Shown here: one piece after another, positions 1 through 7,250 of the stretch
Numbering within the stretch: position 1 is the stretch's first letter
Layout of the letters: each line of letters begins with the position of its first letter
Assembly: GCA_017621795.1 (NCBI GenBank)
Contig: JAGASJ010000099.1
Location: 1 to 64,000, forward strand
DNA length: 64,000 nucleotides
From: Oscillospiraceae bacterium
Lineage (GTDB): Bacteria > Bacillota > Clostridia > Oscillospirales > Oscillospiraceae
Direction: 5' to 3'
Position numbers and translations under genes: made by a program
The notes under the pieces: model-generated
Told to the model about the DNA's origin: nothing
What the model saw: only the letters and a program-made list of their open reading frames with translations
Database searches by the model: none

Positions 1-155
1 AGCACCTGAAAAGGATGGGGATTTTCTCAGGATGAACCAAAATTCTGCGGGAATCCTTTGTGGATTTTAAAGGATTTTGGTGAAATGCTGGGGAAATCCA
101 CGCCTTTTCAGGCAATTTATCACTGTGGCGCACTGCCCAAGGAAGGCGCATCTTT

Positions 156-1277
156 TTATGCGTATTTGGCAACAACGGCGTGCATTGCATCAAACTGCTT
201 TTCCATATCGGAGACCAGCTTAAACTGTGTGCGGCAGCGATCCAAATTCTGCTCCGGATAGTGGATGCGGAAGTAATGGTCGCCATCTAAGTAATCGGTC
301 AGGAAGCGAATGCCGCATTCCAGGGTCATCAGCTTTGCGCCCCAGGGCAGGTATTCCAGCTCAGCGGGGGTAAGAGAGCCCTGTGCACCCTGCAAAAATC
401 CACGGGTATAGGCTTCATACAGCTCAATGTCGAAATTGACCTTTGTAAGATCCTTTTCGTCCTCAGCAGAGTGGTTTGCACCGAAACGGATAGAGTCACC
501 GAAATCGTTGATAGACAGGCCGGGCATTGTGGTGTCCAAATCAATAACACAGATACCTTCCTTGGTGGTGCGGTCAATGAGGATGTTGTTCAGCTTGGTG
601 TCGTTGTGGGTGACACGAAGGGGGAGCTTTCCGTCCCGCAGGGCCTGCATGGCCACAGAACAGTCGTTCTTTCGTGCCATTACAAAGTCAATTTCAGCCT
701 GCACATCCTTCGCCCGATCCATCTTGTCCGCATTTAAGGCGGCGATGAACTTTTCAAAACGGTTTTCCGTGTCGTGGAAGCGGGCAATGGGCTCGTGAAG
801 GGTCTCCGCGGGGTAGCCCTGAAGCATAAACTGGAAGCGGCCAAAGGACCGAGCAGAAGCCTCAAACAGTTCAGGGGTTGCTTTTTGGTAGCAATCGGTG
901 TTCTCAATAAAGTTTGTAAGCCGCCAAACCTTATTGCTGCTGTCGGTATAATAATCCTTGCCGTCCTTGGTTTTCACAAGGCTCAGGGTTTCCCGCAGGG
1001 GGTCACCGCCGGCGGCAATGATCTGCTTTTTCAGATAAGAGGTGATGCCCACCATGTTTTCCATGAGTTCCTCAGGGTGGGGGAATGCGGCAGAGGAAAG
1101 ACCCTGCAGGATGTAGCGAATGGCATCGCCGTCCTGGGGCTGGCATATTACGCAAAAGGTGTCGTTGATGTGGCCCTGACCGTACCGCACAGCACCCATC
1201 AGCGTAGCGGGAAAGTCATAGGCGGCAAGAACCTCTTGCAGCACAGGTGTTTCTTGGGGAATAAAAAGGTTGTTCAT
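156..1277 (-). CDS. nahK: N-acetylhexosamine 1-kinase (APH-fold sugar kinase)
   Basis: Predicted cytoplasmic kinase of 373 aa that phosphorylates N-acetylhexosamines (GlcNAc/GalNAc) at O1, as the bifidobacterial NahK/LnpB does in host-glycan use. The aminoglycoside-phosphotransferase fold is visible: RYILQ near the N-terminus, the catalytic loop THNDTKLNN and the metal-binding DLDTTMPG followed by DFGDSIRFGA. The C-terminal stretch (MTLECGIRFLTDYLDGD) closely resembles NahK as I remember it, more than generic APH proteins. I chose the ATG at 1277 because GGGAGGTG lies 6 nt upstream; an in-frame GTG at 1286 falls inside that site. It is divergent from the PTS-like gene. A related APH-family sugar kinase remains possible. 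Confidence 0.85.
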   Translation of the reverse strand: MNNLFIPQETPVLQEVLAAYDFPATLMGAVRYGQGHINDTFCVICQPQDGDAIRYILQGLSSAAFPHPEELMENMVGITSYLKKQIIAAGGDPLRETLSLVKTKDGKDYYTDSSNKVWRLTNFIENTDCYQKATPELFEASARSFGRFQFMLQGYPAETLHEPIARFHDTENRFEKFIAALNADKMDRAKDVQAEIDFVMARKNDCSVAMQALRDGKLPLRVTHNDTKLNNILIDRTTKEGICVIDLDTTMPGLSINDFGDSIRFGANHSAEDEKDLTKVNFDIELYEAYTRGFLQGAQGSLTPAELEYLPWGAKLMTLECGIRFLTDYLDGDHYFRIHYPEQNLDRCRTQFKLVSDMEKQFDAMHAVVAKYA

Positions 1278-1366
1278 AACACACACCTCCCATTATATTT
1301 TTCTAAATCATACCATATAAAAGATTCCATTTCAATAAAATTCTTGATTTATAGCCAAAATTTTCA

Positions 1367-1395
1367 TTGCGATGTACATAAAGGAGTGCTATAAT
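1367..1395 (+). promoter_or_regulatory. promoter of the PTS_EIIC_2 gene
   Basis: A TTGCGA box (1367-1372) and a TATAAT box (1390-1395) are separated by exactly 17 bases. Its position places the upstream in-frame ATG at 1372 inside the promoter, which supports the TTG start at 1441 for the following gene. Confidence 0.7.
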
Positions 1396-1440
1396 AAGCA
1401 CCAATCGGAGGAGGCCTCCGGATTAAGAAAGGAGAAAAAA

Positions 1441-2541
1441 TTGAATCATCAAAAGCAGAAGCTGGGCACAAAAGCCACGCTTCAAAAGTACGCAAAACGG
1501 TATTTTATTGACGCAATGGGGGCAATGGCAAACGGACTGTTTGCGACATTGCTCATTGGTACCATCATCAAGACCTTGGGTCAGCAGATGGCAAATCTCA
1601 TTGCGGCCACCTGGGCGCAGGATTTTGGCGGGATACTGGTAAAAGTCGGTGACTTTGCCTGTGCCGCTGACGGATGCGCCATGGCAATGGCCATTGGATA
1701 CGCGCTGAAAGCCCATCCGCTGGTGTTGTTTTCCCTGGCGGGCGTTGGATATGCCACCGACGTTTTAGGCGGTGCCGGCGGTCCGCTGGCGGTGCTGATC
1801 GTGGGCATTGTCGCTTCGGAAATGGGAATGCTTGTCAGCAAGAAAACAAAGGTGGATGTGATCGTAACACCTCTTGTAACCGTGCTGGTGGGCTGTGGTT
1901 TGGCACTTCTGATTGCCGAGCCCATCGGAAACGGCGCGAAAGCCTTGGGCGGCATCATCACCTGGGCAACTGCTCAGCAACCCTTCTTAATGGGCATCGT
2001 GATCTCTGTGGTTGTGGGTATGATCCTGACCCTTCCCATCAGCTCAGCGGCAATCTGCGCCGGATTACTGCTTAGTGGTTTGGCAGGCGGTGCGGCTGTT
2101 GCCGGCTGCTGTGCCCAGATGGTAGGCTTTGCGGTCATTTCCTTTAAGGAAAACCGTTGGGGCGGCCTCATTGCACAGGGCTTGGGCACATCGATGCTGC
2201 AAGTGCCTAACATTGTGAAGCACCCCCGTATTTGGATCGCGCCCACCCTTGCGTCTGCTATTACAGGACCGATTGCCACCACCGTGTTCAAACTGCAAAT
2301 GAACGGTGCGCCGGTATCTGCCGGTATGGGCACCTGTGGTATGGTAGGACCGATCGGCGTCATTTCCGGTTGGTTTGACCCGGTGGCAGAGGGCGCTGTG
2401 GCGGTAACACCCAATGCGCTGGACTGGCTGGGACTTCTGATGATTTGTATTATACTGCCGGCGGCTTTATCTATGGTCTTTGACCGCATTTTGCGGAAAA
2501 TCGGCTGGGTAAAAGACGGCGATATGAAACTATCCGTTTAA
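1441..2541 (+). CDS. PTS_EIIC_2-family membrane permease
   Basis: Integral membrane protein of about 366 aa with roughly ten hydrophobic segments, made largely of Gly/Ala-rich helices. The opening (IDAMGAMANGLFATLLIGTI) is typical of the PTS_EIIC_2 family (Pfam PF13303), often annotated as PTS sugar transporter subunit IIC. No IIA or IIB partner is encoded nearby and the substrate is unknown. The divergent nahK hints at an amino sugar, but that is inference. The start is the TTG at 1441, six bases after AGAAAGGAG (1426-1434); the longer reading from 1372 overlaps the promoter. A strong terminator follows. Confidence 0.8.
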   Translation: MNHQKQKLGTKATLQKYAKRYFIDAMGAMANGLFATLLIGTIIKTLGQQMANLIAATWAQDFGGILVKVGDFACAADGCAMAMAIGYALKAHPLVLFSLAGVGYATDVLGGAGGPLAVLIVGIVASEMGMLVSKKTKVDVIVTPLVTVLVGCGLALLIAEPIGNGAKALGGIITWATAQQPFLMGIVISVVVGMILTLPISSAAICAGLLLSGLAGGAAVAGCCAQMVGFAVISFKENRWGGLIAQGLGTSMLQVPNIVKHPRIWIAPTLASAITGPIATTVFKLQMNGAPVSAGMGTCGMVGPIGVISGWFDPVAEGAVAVTPNALDWLGLLMICIILPAALSMVFDRILRKIGWVKDGDMKLSV

Positions 2542-2550
2542 TGATATAGA

Positions 2551-2600
2551 AAAATGTGCTGTAGAGAAACATTCCTGTTTCTATACAGCACATTTTATTT
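2551..2600 (+). terminator. intrinsic terminator
   Basis: An almost perfect 20-bp stem (2552-2571 with 2576-2595) with a TTCC loop is followed by a T-rich stretch. It ends the PTS-like transcript. Because it is A-rich on the 5' side it can also serve the convergent zinc-ribbon operon. Confidence 0.85.
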
Positions 2601-2629
2601 TATAGGACAAAAACTGTTCGATTGCGTTG

Positions 2630-3274
2630 CTATTCTCTGTCGTAGTCTATGATTTCCATAGTGCATTTTCTGATGTCGTAATTTTTGTCAACAGATATCC
2701 TGAAGGTCGTAGATTCTCCAGGTGCCAATCCCTCCGAGCCAACAGCATAAGTCCAATCGGTATCAAGAACTTTTCCGGAAGAATTTTGAAACTTGCCTTT
2801 TACTTCCACAAAGGAGTATCTTCTACGACCGTTATTTGTTAGTGTTCCTGTGCATACTGTATAAGAACTATTGTGACTTATGTTTATGTCTGAAAATTCA
2901 AGAACGTCTTCCGCGGATTCGGGAGTATAAGCAATGTGTGATGAATAAGATGGGGAGTGTGTATAACAGTAGTTTCGCTCTGCGGCTTTCTTATTTTTAC
3001 ATTTACTCCATTCGCAAGTGTGTGAAAAGCAGTATTCGCCACCAGCAGAACGTGGCAAAGGGCAAATCCCGGCTTTGCACCTAAAACCAAGGAAATAAAC
3101 GAGACAGAACACGACAAAAATTCCAATTATCAGAAACCTTTTATGTGGGAGTTTGGTTATTTGTTTTTCTTTATCACTGGTAGCAAGATCGGTGTAGCCT
3201 GTTCTTTGCCCGCAATATGTGCAAAATGTGGCATCCGATTTGGCCTTATTTCCGCATTTAGTGCAACGCATCAT
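2630..3274 (-). CDS. zinc-ribbon membrane protein with FxLYD-like domain
   Basis: Protein of 214 aa. It has an N-terminal zinc ribbon (CTKCG ... CTYCG, residues 4-22), one membrane helix (about 47-64) and a Cys-rich segment just outside it with repeated CxxxxC...YCxxH patterns (EYCFSHTCEWSKC, NYCYTHS). The C-terminal beta-sandwich (TCTGTLTNNG ... LAPGESTTFRI, about 135-205) resembles FxLYD/DUF3426-type domains. The start overlaps the stop of the upstream gene (ATGATG at 3274-3269), so the two are translationally coupled. Function is unknown. The second Cys/His cluster could bind metal. Confidence 0.75.
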   Translation of the reverse strand: MMRCTKCGNKAKSDATFCTYCGQRTGYTDLATSDKEKQITKLPHKRFLIIGIFVVFCLVYFLGFRCKAGICPLPRSAGGEYCFSHTCEWSKCKNKKAAERNYCYTHSPSYSSHIAYTPESAEDVLEFSDINISHNSSYTVCTGTLTNNGRRRYSFVEVKGKFQNSSGKVLDTDWTYAVGSEGLAPGESTTFRISVDKNYDIRKCTMEIIDYDRE

Positions 3275-3969
3275 TCTAATCCCATTTTATCTTTGATTTT
3301 GCCAATGTCGATTTCGACCATTTTCCAAGAGTCACCATCACCCGAGATCTGCCACGATAATATATCCAGTTGAACTGAAAGCTGCTCTAAGTAATCAGAA
3401 TCCTCCCCGTCGGGTTCGTCCGCGTAGTCCATTACGTATTCGCCATCTTTGAAAATCGCTTCATCAGTTGTAACAGCCCCATAGCCATTGGTTCCACCAT
3501 ACTTGAAAATAGTATAGGTATAATCATTATTGCCGTTTTCATCAAAGTGTTTAAGTAAGAACATTTCATCGTAAAGCCTGAAAGAATCCGGGTCTCGCAT
3601 CATACTCTTCATTTCGACAGCGTTTTGATAGGCGAGCTGTTCGTCTTCATTTAGGGTTGAACCAATATGACTTACTATCAAAACAACCACAAGGATTACT
3701 GCGGCAATTGCGGCTGCAATAATAAGAGGTTTTTTGTGCTTGCTTATGGTTTTAGTGATTTTCGCAACGGTGGGAGTTTCGGGGGCTTCTGAATCGACAG
3801 GGCATCCACAGAACGGGCATTCCACTGCCCCAATGTCAATTTCGTTTCCACACTCAGCACAGAACTTTTTGGGGACAACTTCTTCAATAAAAACTTTGCC
3901 GCAATGAATGCATTTTTTTGATTTGTCGGAAATTTCCTGACCGCAATCAGGACAAATTATCATTGCCAT
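3271..3969 (-). CDS. double zinc-ribbon membrane protein
   Basis: Protein of 232 aa with two consecutive zinc ribbons (CPDCG...CIHCG, CAECG...CPFCG; residues 6-57), a basic linker (SKHKKP), one membrane helix (about 81-104) and an extracytoplasmic acidic domain with a MRDPDSFRLYDE motif. No family function is recognised. GAGAGG lies upstream of the ATG at 3969. It is the first gene of a two-gene unit divergent from the XRE regulator. The tandem palindromes at 4123-4164 could control both directions. Confidence 0.75.
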   Translation of the reverse strand: MAMIICPDCGQEISDKSKKCIHCGKVFIEEVVPKKFCAECGNEIDIGAVECPFCGCPVDSEAPETPTVAKITKTISKHKKPLIIAAAIAAVILVVVLIVSHIGSTLNEDEQLAYQNAVEMKSMMRDPDSFRLYDEMFLLKHFDENGNNDYTYTIFKYGGTNGYGAVTTDEAIFKDGEYVMDYADEPDGEDSDYLEQLSVQLDILSWQISGDGDSWKMVEIDIGKIKDKMGLE

Positions 3970-4122
3970 ATTTTACTACCTCTCTTAATTTTGTTGTGAA
4001 TGACTTCAATCGCGAAATTGAAACCATCTTTGAGTCTTTGCACCGTGAAGCGGAGGATTCACTGCATATTATTTCTGACACAGAATTATTAAAGCTGGTA
4101 AACCCTAACCACAAAACGATTA

Positions 4123-4165
4123 TAGTAAACATATTTACTAAAGTCAATAGTAAACTTATTTACTG
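4123..4165. promoter_or_regulatory. tandem palindromic operator-like sites
   Basis: There are two copies of a TAGTAAA-N4-TTTACTA palindrome: 4123-4140 (7-bp arms) and 4148-4165 (tagtaaa/tttactg). Their start-to-start distance is 25 bp, about two and a half helical turns. They lie 40 bp upstream of a small XRE-family repressor and in the divergent intergenic region. This is the usual place for an autoregulatory operator. Binding is inferred, not shown. Confidence 0.55.
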
Positions 4166-4206
4166 TGTTAGATTATCTACATACTTGCTACGAAAGGGCG
4201 TATTGT

Positions 4207-4443
4207 ATGTTGACTTATATGGACAAACTTCGCGGACTTCGCGAGGACAACGACCTAACACAGTCTCAGATTGCAGAGATCCTGGGTACTTCTCAAACGA
4301 TGTATGCCCGTTATGAACGCGGCGCTAACGAATTACCCATCCGTCATTTCATTACATTATGTAAATTCTACAATGCTTCAGCGGACAATCTGCTTGGGAC
4401 CACGCCTAATCCTGCTCGAAGAAAAAGAGGTATACAGCCATAA
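4207..4443 (+). CDS. XRE-family helix-turn-helix regulator
   Basis: Small (78 aa) DNA-binding protein consisting of a single HTH_3 domain: LRGLREDNDLTQSQIAEILG, then SQTMYARYERG and a final HFITLCKFYNASADNLLG helix. The ATG at 4207 was chosen because GAAAGGG precedes it by about nine bases; a longer reading from 4165 has no such site. It probably represses its own promoter through the paired palindromes at 4123-4165 and perhaps the divergent zinc-ribbon operon. There are no phage genes nearby. Confidence 0.85.
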   Translation: MLTYMDKLRGLREDNDLTQSQIAEILGTSQTMYARYERGANELPIRHFITLCKFYNASADNLLGTTPNPARRKRGIQP

Positions 4444-4543
4444 CGACTTTGGACATTGTGGCAGCCCGGTTTTTGTAAATATTTCTTTCTTATGTATGGT
4501 GCAAACGAAGAAAACACGAAGGTCACAATACCCATTTAGAAAT

Positions 4544-4583
4544 AAAAACTCCCGCTGTTTTCACCGAAAACAGCGGGAGTTTT
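4544..4583 (-). terminator. intrinsic terminator of yebC
   Basis: A perfect stem (AAACTCCCGCTGTTTT against its complement) with a four-base loop and T/A runs on both sides sits 13 bases beyond the yebC stop. It may work in both directions. Confidence 0.85.
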
Positions 4584-4595
4584 ATAAAGATAGGT

Positions 4596-5333
4596 TTACT
4601 CCTGATCCCAGTTGTGCCAAACGTTCTGCACATCGTCATCGTCTTCCATGGCGTCAATCAGCTTTTCCATCTGTGCCTGCTGATCGGCGCTGTCCAGCTT
4701 CTGATAGTTCTGGGGCACCATTTCGATCTGGGCGGAAGCGAAGGTATACTTCTTGGCGGTCAGACCGTCTGCCACGGTGTTGAAATCATCGGGATCCGTG
4801 TAAATGGTGAAGCAATCGCCATCGGCCTCAAAATCGTCCGCACCACAGTCCATTGCGTCCATCATCACGGTGTCTTCGTCGTAATCGCCGTCTTCGTTGT
4901 CGATCACCAAAACACCCTTGCGGTCAAAGCTCCAGGAAACACAGCCGTTGGCGCCCAAATTGCCGCCGAACTTATCAAAGTGGTGGCGCATAGAGCCTGC
5001 AGTACGGTTGCGGTTGTCGGTCATCGTCTCCACGATCACTGCTACGCCGCCGGGACCATAGCCTTCGTAGGTGATGGCCTCGTAGCTGTCACCGGAGCCG
5101 GCATTGGCAGCCTTGTCCAGTACACGCTTAATGTTATCGTTGGGCATATTGGCGGCCTTGGCCTTGGTGATGATGGTGGCAAGACGGGAGTTATAGCTGG
5201 GGTCAATAGAACCGCCGCCTTCTTTAACGGCAACGATCATTTCCTTTGCAATTTTGGTAAAGGCGGCAGCGCGTTTTGCGTCCTGAGCGCCCTTGGTTTT
5301 TTGGATGTTATGCCATTTGGAATGTCCGGACAT
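4596..5333 (-). CDS. yebC: YebC/PmpR-family protein (DNA-binding or translation factor)
   Basis: Protein of 245 aa, the usual length for YebC. It begins MSGHSKWHNIQKTKGAQDAK and contains the family hallmarks NMPNDNIKRVLDKA and YEGYGPGGVAVIVE. YebC proteins are described as transcriptional regulators, and more recently as factors that relieve ribosome stalling at proline stretches. It acts in the cytoplasm. The gene stands alone on the minus strand with its own terminator. It follows the trmK-nif3 pair in the same direction, with a 77-base gap. Confidence 0.93.
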   Translation of the reverse strand: MSGHSKWHNIQKTKGAQDAKRAAAFTKIAKEMIVAVKEGGGSIDPSYNSRLATIITKAKAANMPNDNIKRVLDKAANAGSGDSYEAITYEGYGPGGVAVIVETMTDNRNRTAGSMRHHFDKFGGNLGANGCVSWSFDRKGVLVIDNEDGDYDEDTVMMDAMDCGADDFEADGDCFTIYTDPDDFNTVADGLTAKKYTFASAQIEMVPQNYQKLDSADQQAQMEKLIDAMEDDDDVQNVWHNWDQE

Positions 5334-5410
5334 AATGTAACTTCCTTCCTCTGCTGTACAGAAATTTCAATATATTTTACCATAGCTGACCATAAAAAAT
5401 CAACTGTTTA

Positions 5411-6199
5411 TCAGAAGAATTTTGTATGGTCGGTGTGAATTTCGGAGATTTTTACCTCTAATTCGGGGAAACTGGTGGATATCAGATCCAATAGAACCTG
5501 ACAGACCGGGTTTTCCGTGTAAAAATGGCCTGCATCGATCAGGTTGATGCCCCAATCCGCAGCATCTGCAAAGTGGTTGTAGTGCACATCGGCAGTGATA
5601 AAAGTATCACAGCCGGCATCCCGCACCTGCTTTAAAGCGCCTGCACAGCCACCGCCGCCGACGGCAACCTTTTCCACATTTTTACCGCCGCTGATGTAAC
5701 GAAGACCGTTGCAGCCCAGTGTGTTTTTGACGTGGGAAAGGAAGGCATCCAGCGACTGGGGCGCAACAGTACCCTGACGCAAAAGTCCCCAGGGACGGTC
5801 TTGGTCGTCCGTACCCTTCGGCGCAATGACCTGTATGTTGTCAAGTCCCAGCACGGCGGCCAAAGTGTCGTTGACACCGCCGGGTGCACAGTCCAAATTG
5901 GTATGGGCGTTGATGTGGGCAATGCCGTTTTCAATCAAAAACATGGTGTTTTCACCGGTCACCGATTCGTCGGTGACAAAGCCCGCGTTCCAGATCAGTG
6001 CGTGGTGGGTGACGATCAGATCCGCGCCCCATTCTTTGGCTTCCTTACATACAGGGGTAAAAGGGTCGAGGGCGATCAGCACCTTCTTTACAGGGGCGCT
6101 CAGTCTGCCGCAATTCAGACCCACCCGATCCCAGCTTTCCTGCATATAGGGGGGCGCAAACTGCTGTACACGATCTAAAATATCCTTTACAGTAATCAT
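5411..6199 (-). CDS. Nif3-like dinuclear metal-centre protein
   Basis: Protein of 262 aa of the Nif3/YqfO family (often annotated GTP cyclohydrolase 1 type 2 homolog). Metal ligands are visible in LIVTHHALIW (two His), the HINAHTNLD segment and ITADVHYNHFADAADWG near the C-terminus. It lacks the inserted CutA-like domain of B. subtilis YqfO. The start ATG at 6199 overlaps the trmK stop by four bases (ATGA). This trmK-nif3 pairing is conserved in Firmicutes. The physiological role is unknown. Confidence 0.9.
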   Translation of the reverse strand: MITVKDILDRVQQFAPPYMQESWDRVGLNCGRLSAPVKKVLIALDPFTPVCKEAKEWGADLIVTHHALIWNAGFVTDESVTGENTMFLIENGIAHINAHTNLDCAPGGVNDTLAAVLGLDNIQVIAPKGTDDQDRPWGLLRQGTVAPQSLDAFLSHVKNTLGCNGLRYISGGKNVEKVAVGGGGCAGALKQVRDAGCDTFITADVHYNHFADAADWGINLIDAGHFYTENPVCQVLLDLISTSFPELEVKISEIHTDHTKFF

Positions 6200-6888
6200 A
6201 AAGATTCCTCCTTTAGGTGTTGGAATAAGGGCTCAGAATCGAGCTGATAAAGTGCCTTTAAAATCTCGGGGTCTGTGTGTTCCTTTTTGCCGTCTGCGAT
6301 GCGCTGAAGTTTCCCCACGGTTTGCTGATAGTATGCAGGAAGTACTTCCGTAGGACAGTGCAAAAGGGCAGGGGGGAAGTAATAATCCCTGGGCGCGGTA
6401 TAGTCCATCTTTTCAAAAACAGCCTCCATAACCGTGTATAAAAACCGCCCGTCCTTCAGTGCCTTTTCTCTTACAATATGCCAGCCGTTTTCGTATAGAT
6501 ACTGCCGCAGGCAATGGATTTTTGACTGGCATTGCAAAATCAGCCGATACTGCTTGTTTTGAAGCCAGGGGGCATTTTCCAAGATGGAGATCATGGTGTC
6601 TGCGCCCATACCGGCACAGACGAGGGTGTTAAAATCCCTTGGGATATTTTTTACGCCATCACTGAGATAAAAGGAAATGCGGTCTTTAAGCCCTGCTTTT
6701 TCCGCATTCAAGATCGCGCTGTGCAAAGGGCCTTCGTTGATATCACCGGCATACACCCGGGCGGCGATCCCGTTTTGAAGTAAGTAGATGCTCAAATAGC
6801 CGTGGTCACAGCCCACATCCGCTATATGCGCTCCTTGCGGCACGAAATCCGCGCAGGCGGAAAGTCTGGCAGAAAGTTTGTTATGCAT
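6196..6888 (-). CDS. trmK: tRNA (adenine(22)-N(1))-methyltransferase
   Basis: SAM-dependent Rossmann methyltransferase of 230 aa that makes m1A22 in bacterial tRNAs. Motif I is ADVGCDHGYLSIYL, followed by the acidic VYAGDINEGPL, and VCAGMGADTMISIL holds the post-motif region typical of TrmK. The C-terminal coiled coil (about residues 170-225) is present. The ATG at 6888 has TGAGGTT upstream; a further upstream in-frame ATG lies within the preceding terminator hairpin. The gene is coupled to nif3 through a four-base overlap. Confidence 0.9.
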   Translation of the reverse strand: MHNKLSARLSACADFVPQGAHIADVGCDHGYLSIYLLQNGIAARVYAGDINEGPLHSAILNAEKAGLKDRISFYLSDGVKNIPRDFNTLVCAGMGADTMISILENAPWLQNKQYRLILQCQSKIHCLRQYLYENGWHIVREKALKDGRFLYTVMEAVFEKMDYTAPRDYYFPPALLHCPTEVLPAYYQQTVGKLQRIADGKKEHTDPEILKALYQLDSEPLFQHLKEESL

Positions 6889-6896
6889 ATATAACC

Positions 6897-6935
6897 TCAA
6901 AAGAAAGCCTGCCATCCACAAGGATGGCAGGCCGT
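6897..6935 (-). terminator. intrinsic terminator of the DUF1858 gene
   Basis: Read on the minus strand, GCCTGCCATCC pairs with GGATGGCAGGC around a four-base loop and is followed by TTTCTTTT. It lies between the DUF1858 stop and the trmK start, so trmK either relies on read-through or has its own promoter. Confidence 0.8.
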
Positions 6936-6939
6936 TTGA

Positions 6940-7173
6940 TTACTGGTTCTTTTCAGCCTGATCAGCCTCGTATGCCTCTAAAAAGCGGTTCAGCTGTGCC
7001 AGGAAGGAATCACAGTCAATGCCGTGAACCTGGCAGGCTTCCTCTACGGTTTCGCCGCGGGAAGAAGGACAGCCCAAGCAGTGCATACCGATCGCAAAGA
7101 ACAGGGGAGCAGCCTGAGGTGCTACATCCAAAATATCACCAATAATGGTATCTTTTTCAATTTTTACAGCCAT
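6940..7173 (-). CDS. DUF1858 redox-disulfide domain protein
   Basis: Protein of 77 aa consisting of one DUF1858 domain (also called hybrid-cluster-protein-associated redox disulfide domain). Its key feature is GMHCLGCPSSRGETVEEAC, with CxxC in the first loop and a third Cys further on. The start ATG at 7173 follows TAGGAGGC. Members are probably small thiol/redox proteins. Its neighbour is the flavodiiron protein, so a link to oxygen or nitrosative stress is plausible but not shown. Confidence 0.85.
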   Translation of the reverse strand: MAVKIEKDTIIGDILDVAPQAAPLFFAIGMHCLGCPSSRGETVEEACQVHGIDCDSFLAQLNRFLEAYEADQAEKNQ

Positions 7174-7203
7174 AGTAGAGCCTCCTAACAAAATTCATTG
7201 CAT

Positions 7204-7232
7204 ATTATAACCGTTTCACCCCCAAAATACAA
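7204..7232 (-). promoter_or_regulatory. promoter of the DUF1858 gene
   Basis: On the minus strand there is TTGTAT (7232-7227), 17 bases, then TATAAT (7209-7204), 31 bases before the DUF1858 start. Confidence 0.65.
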
Positions 7233-7250
7233 GGGGGAATCCGTATTTTC

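Noticed and set aside
4123..4443. Prophage or integrative element immunity region
   Set aside because: There is an XRE regulator and operators, but no integrase, structural or att-like sequences nearby.
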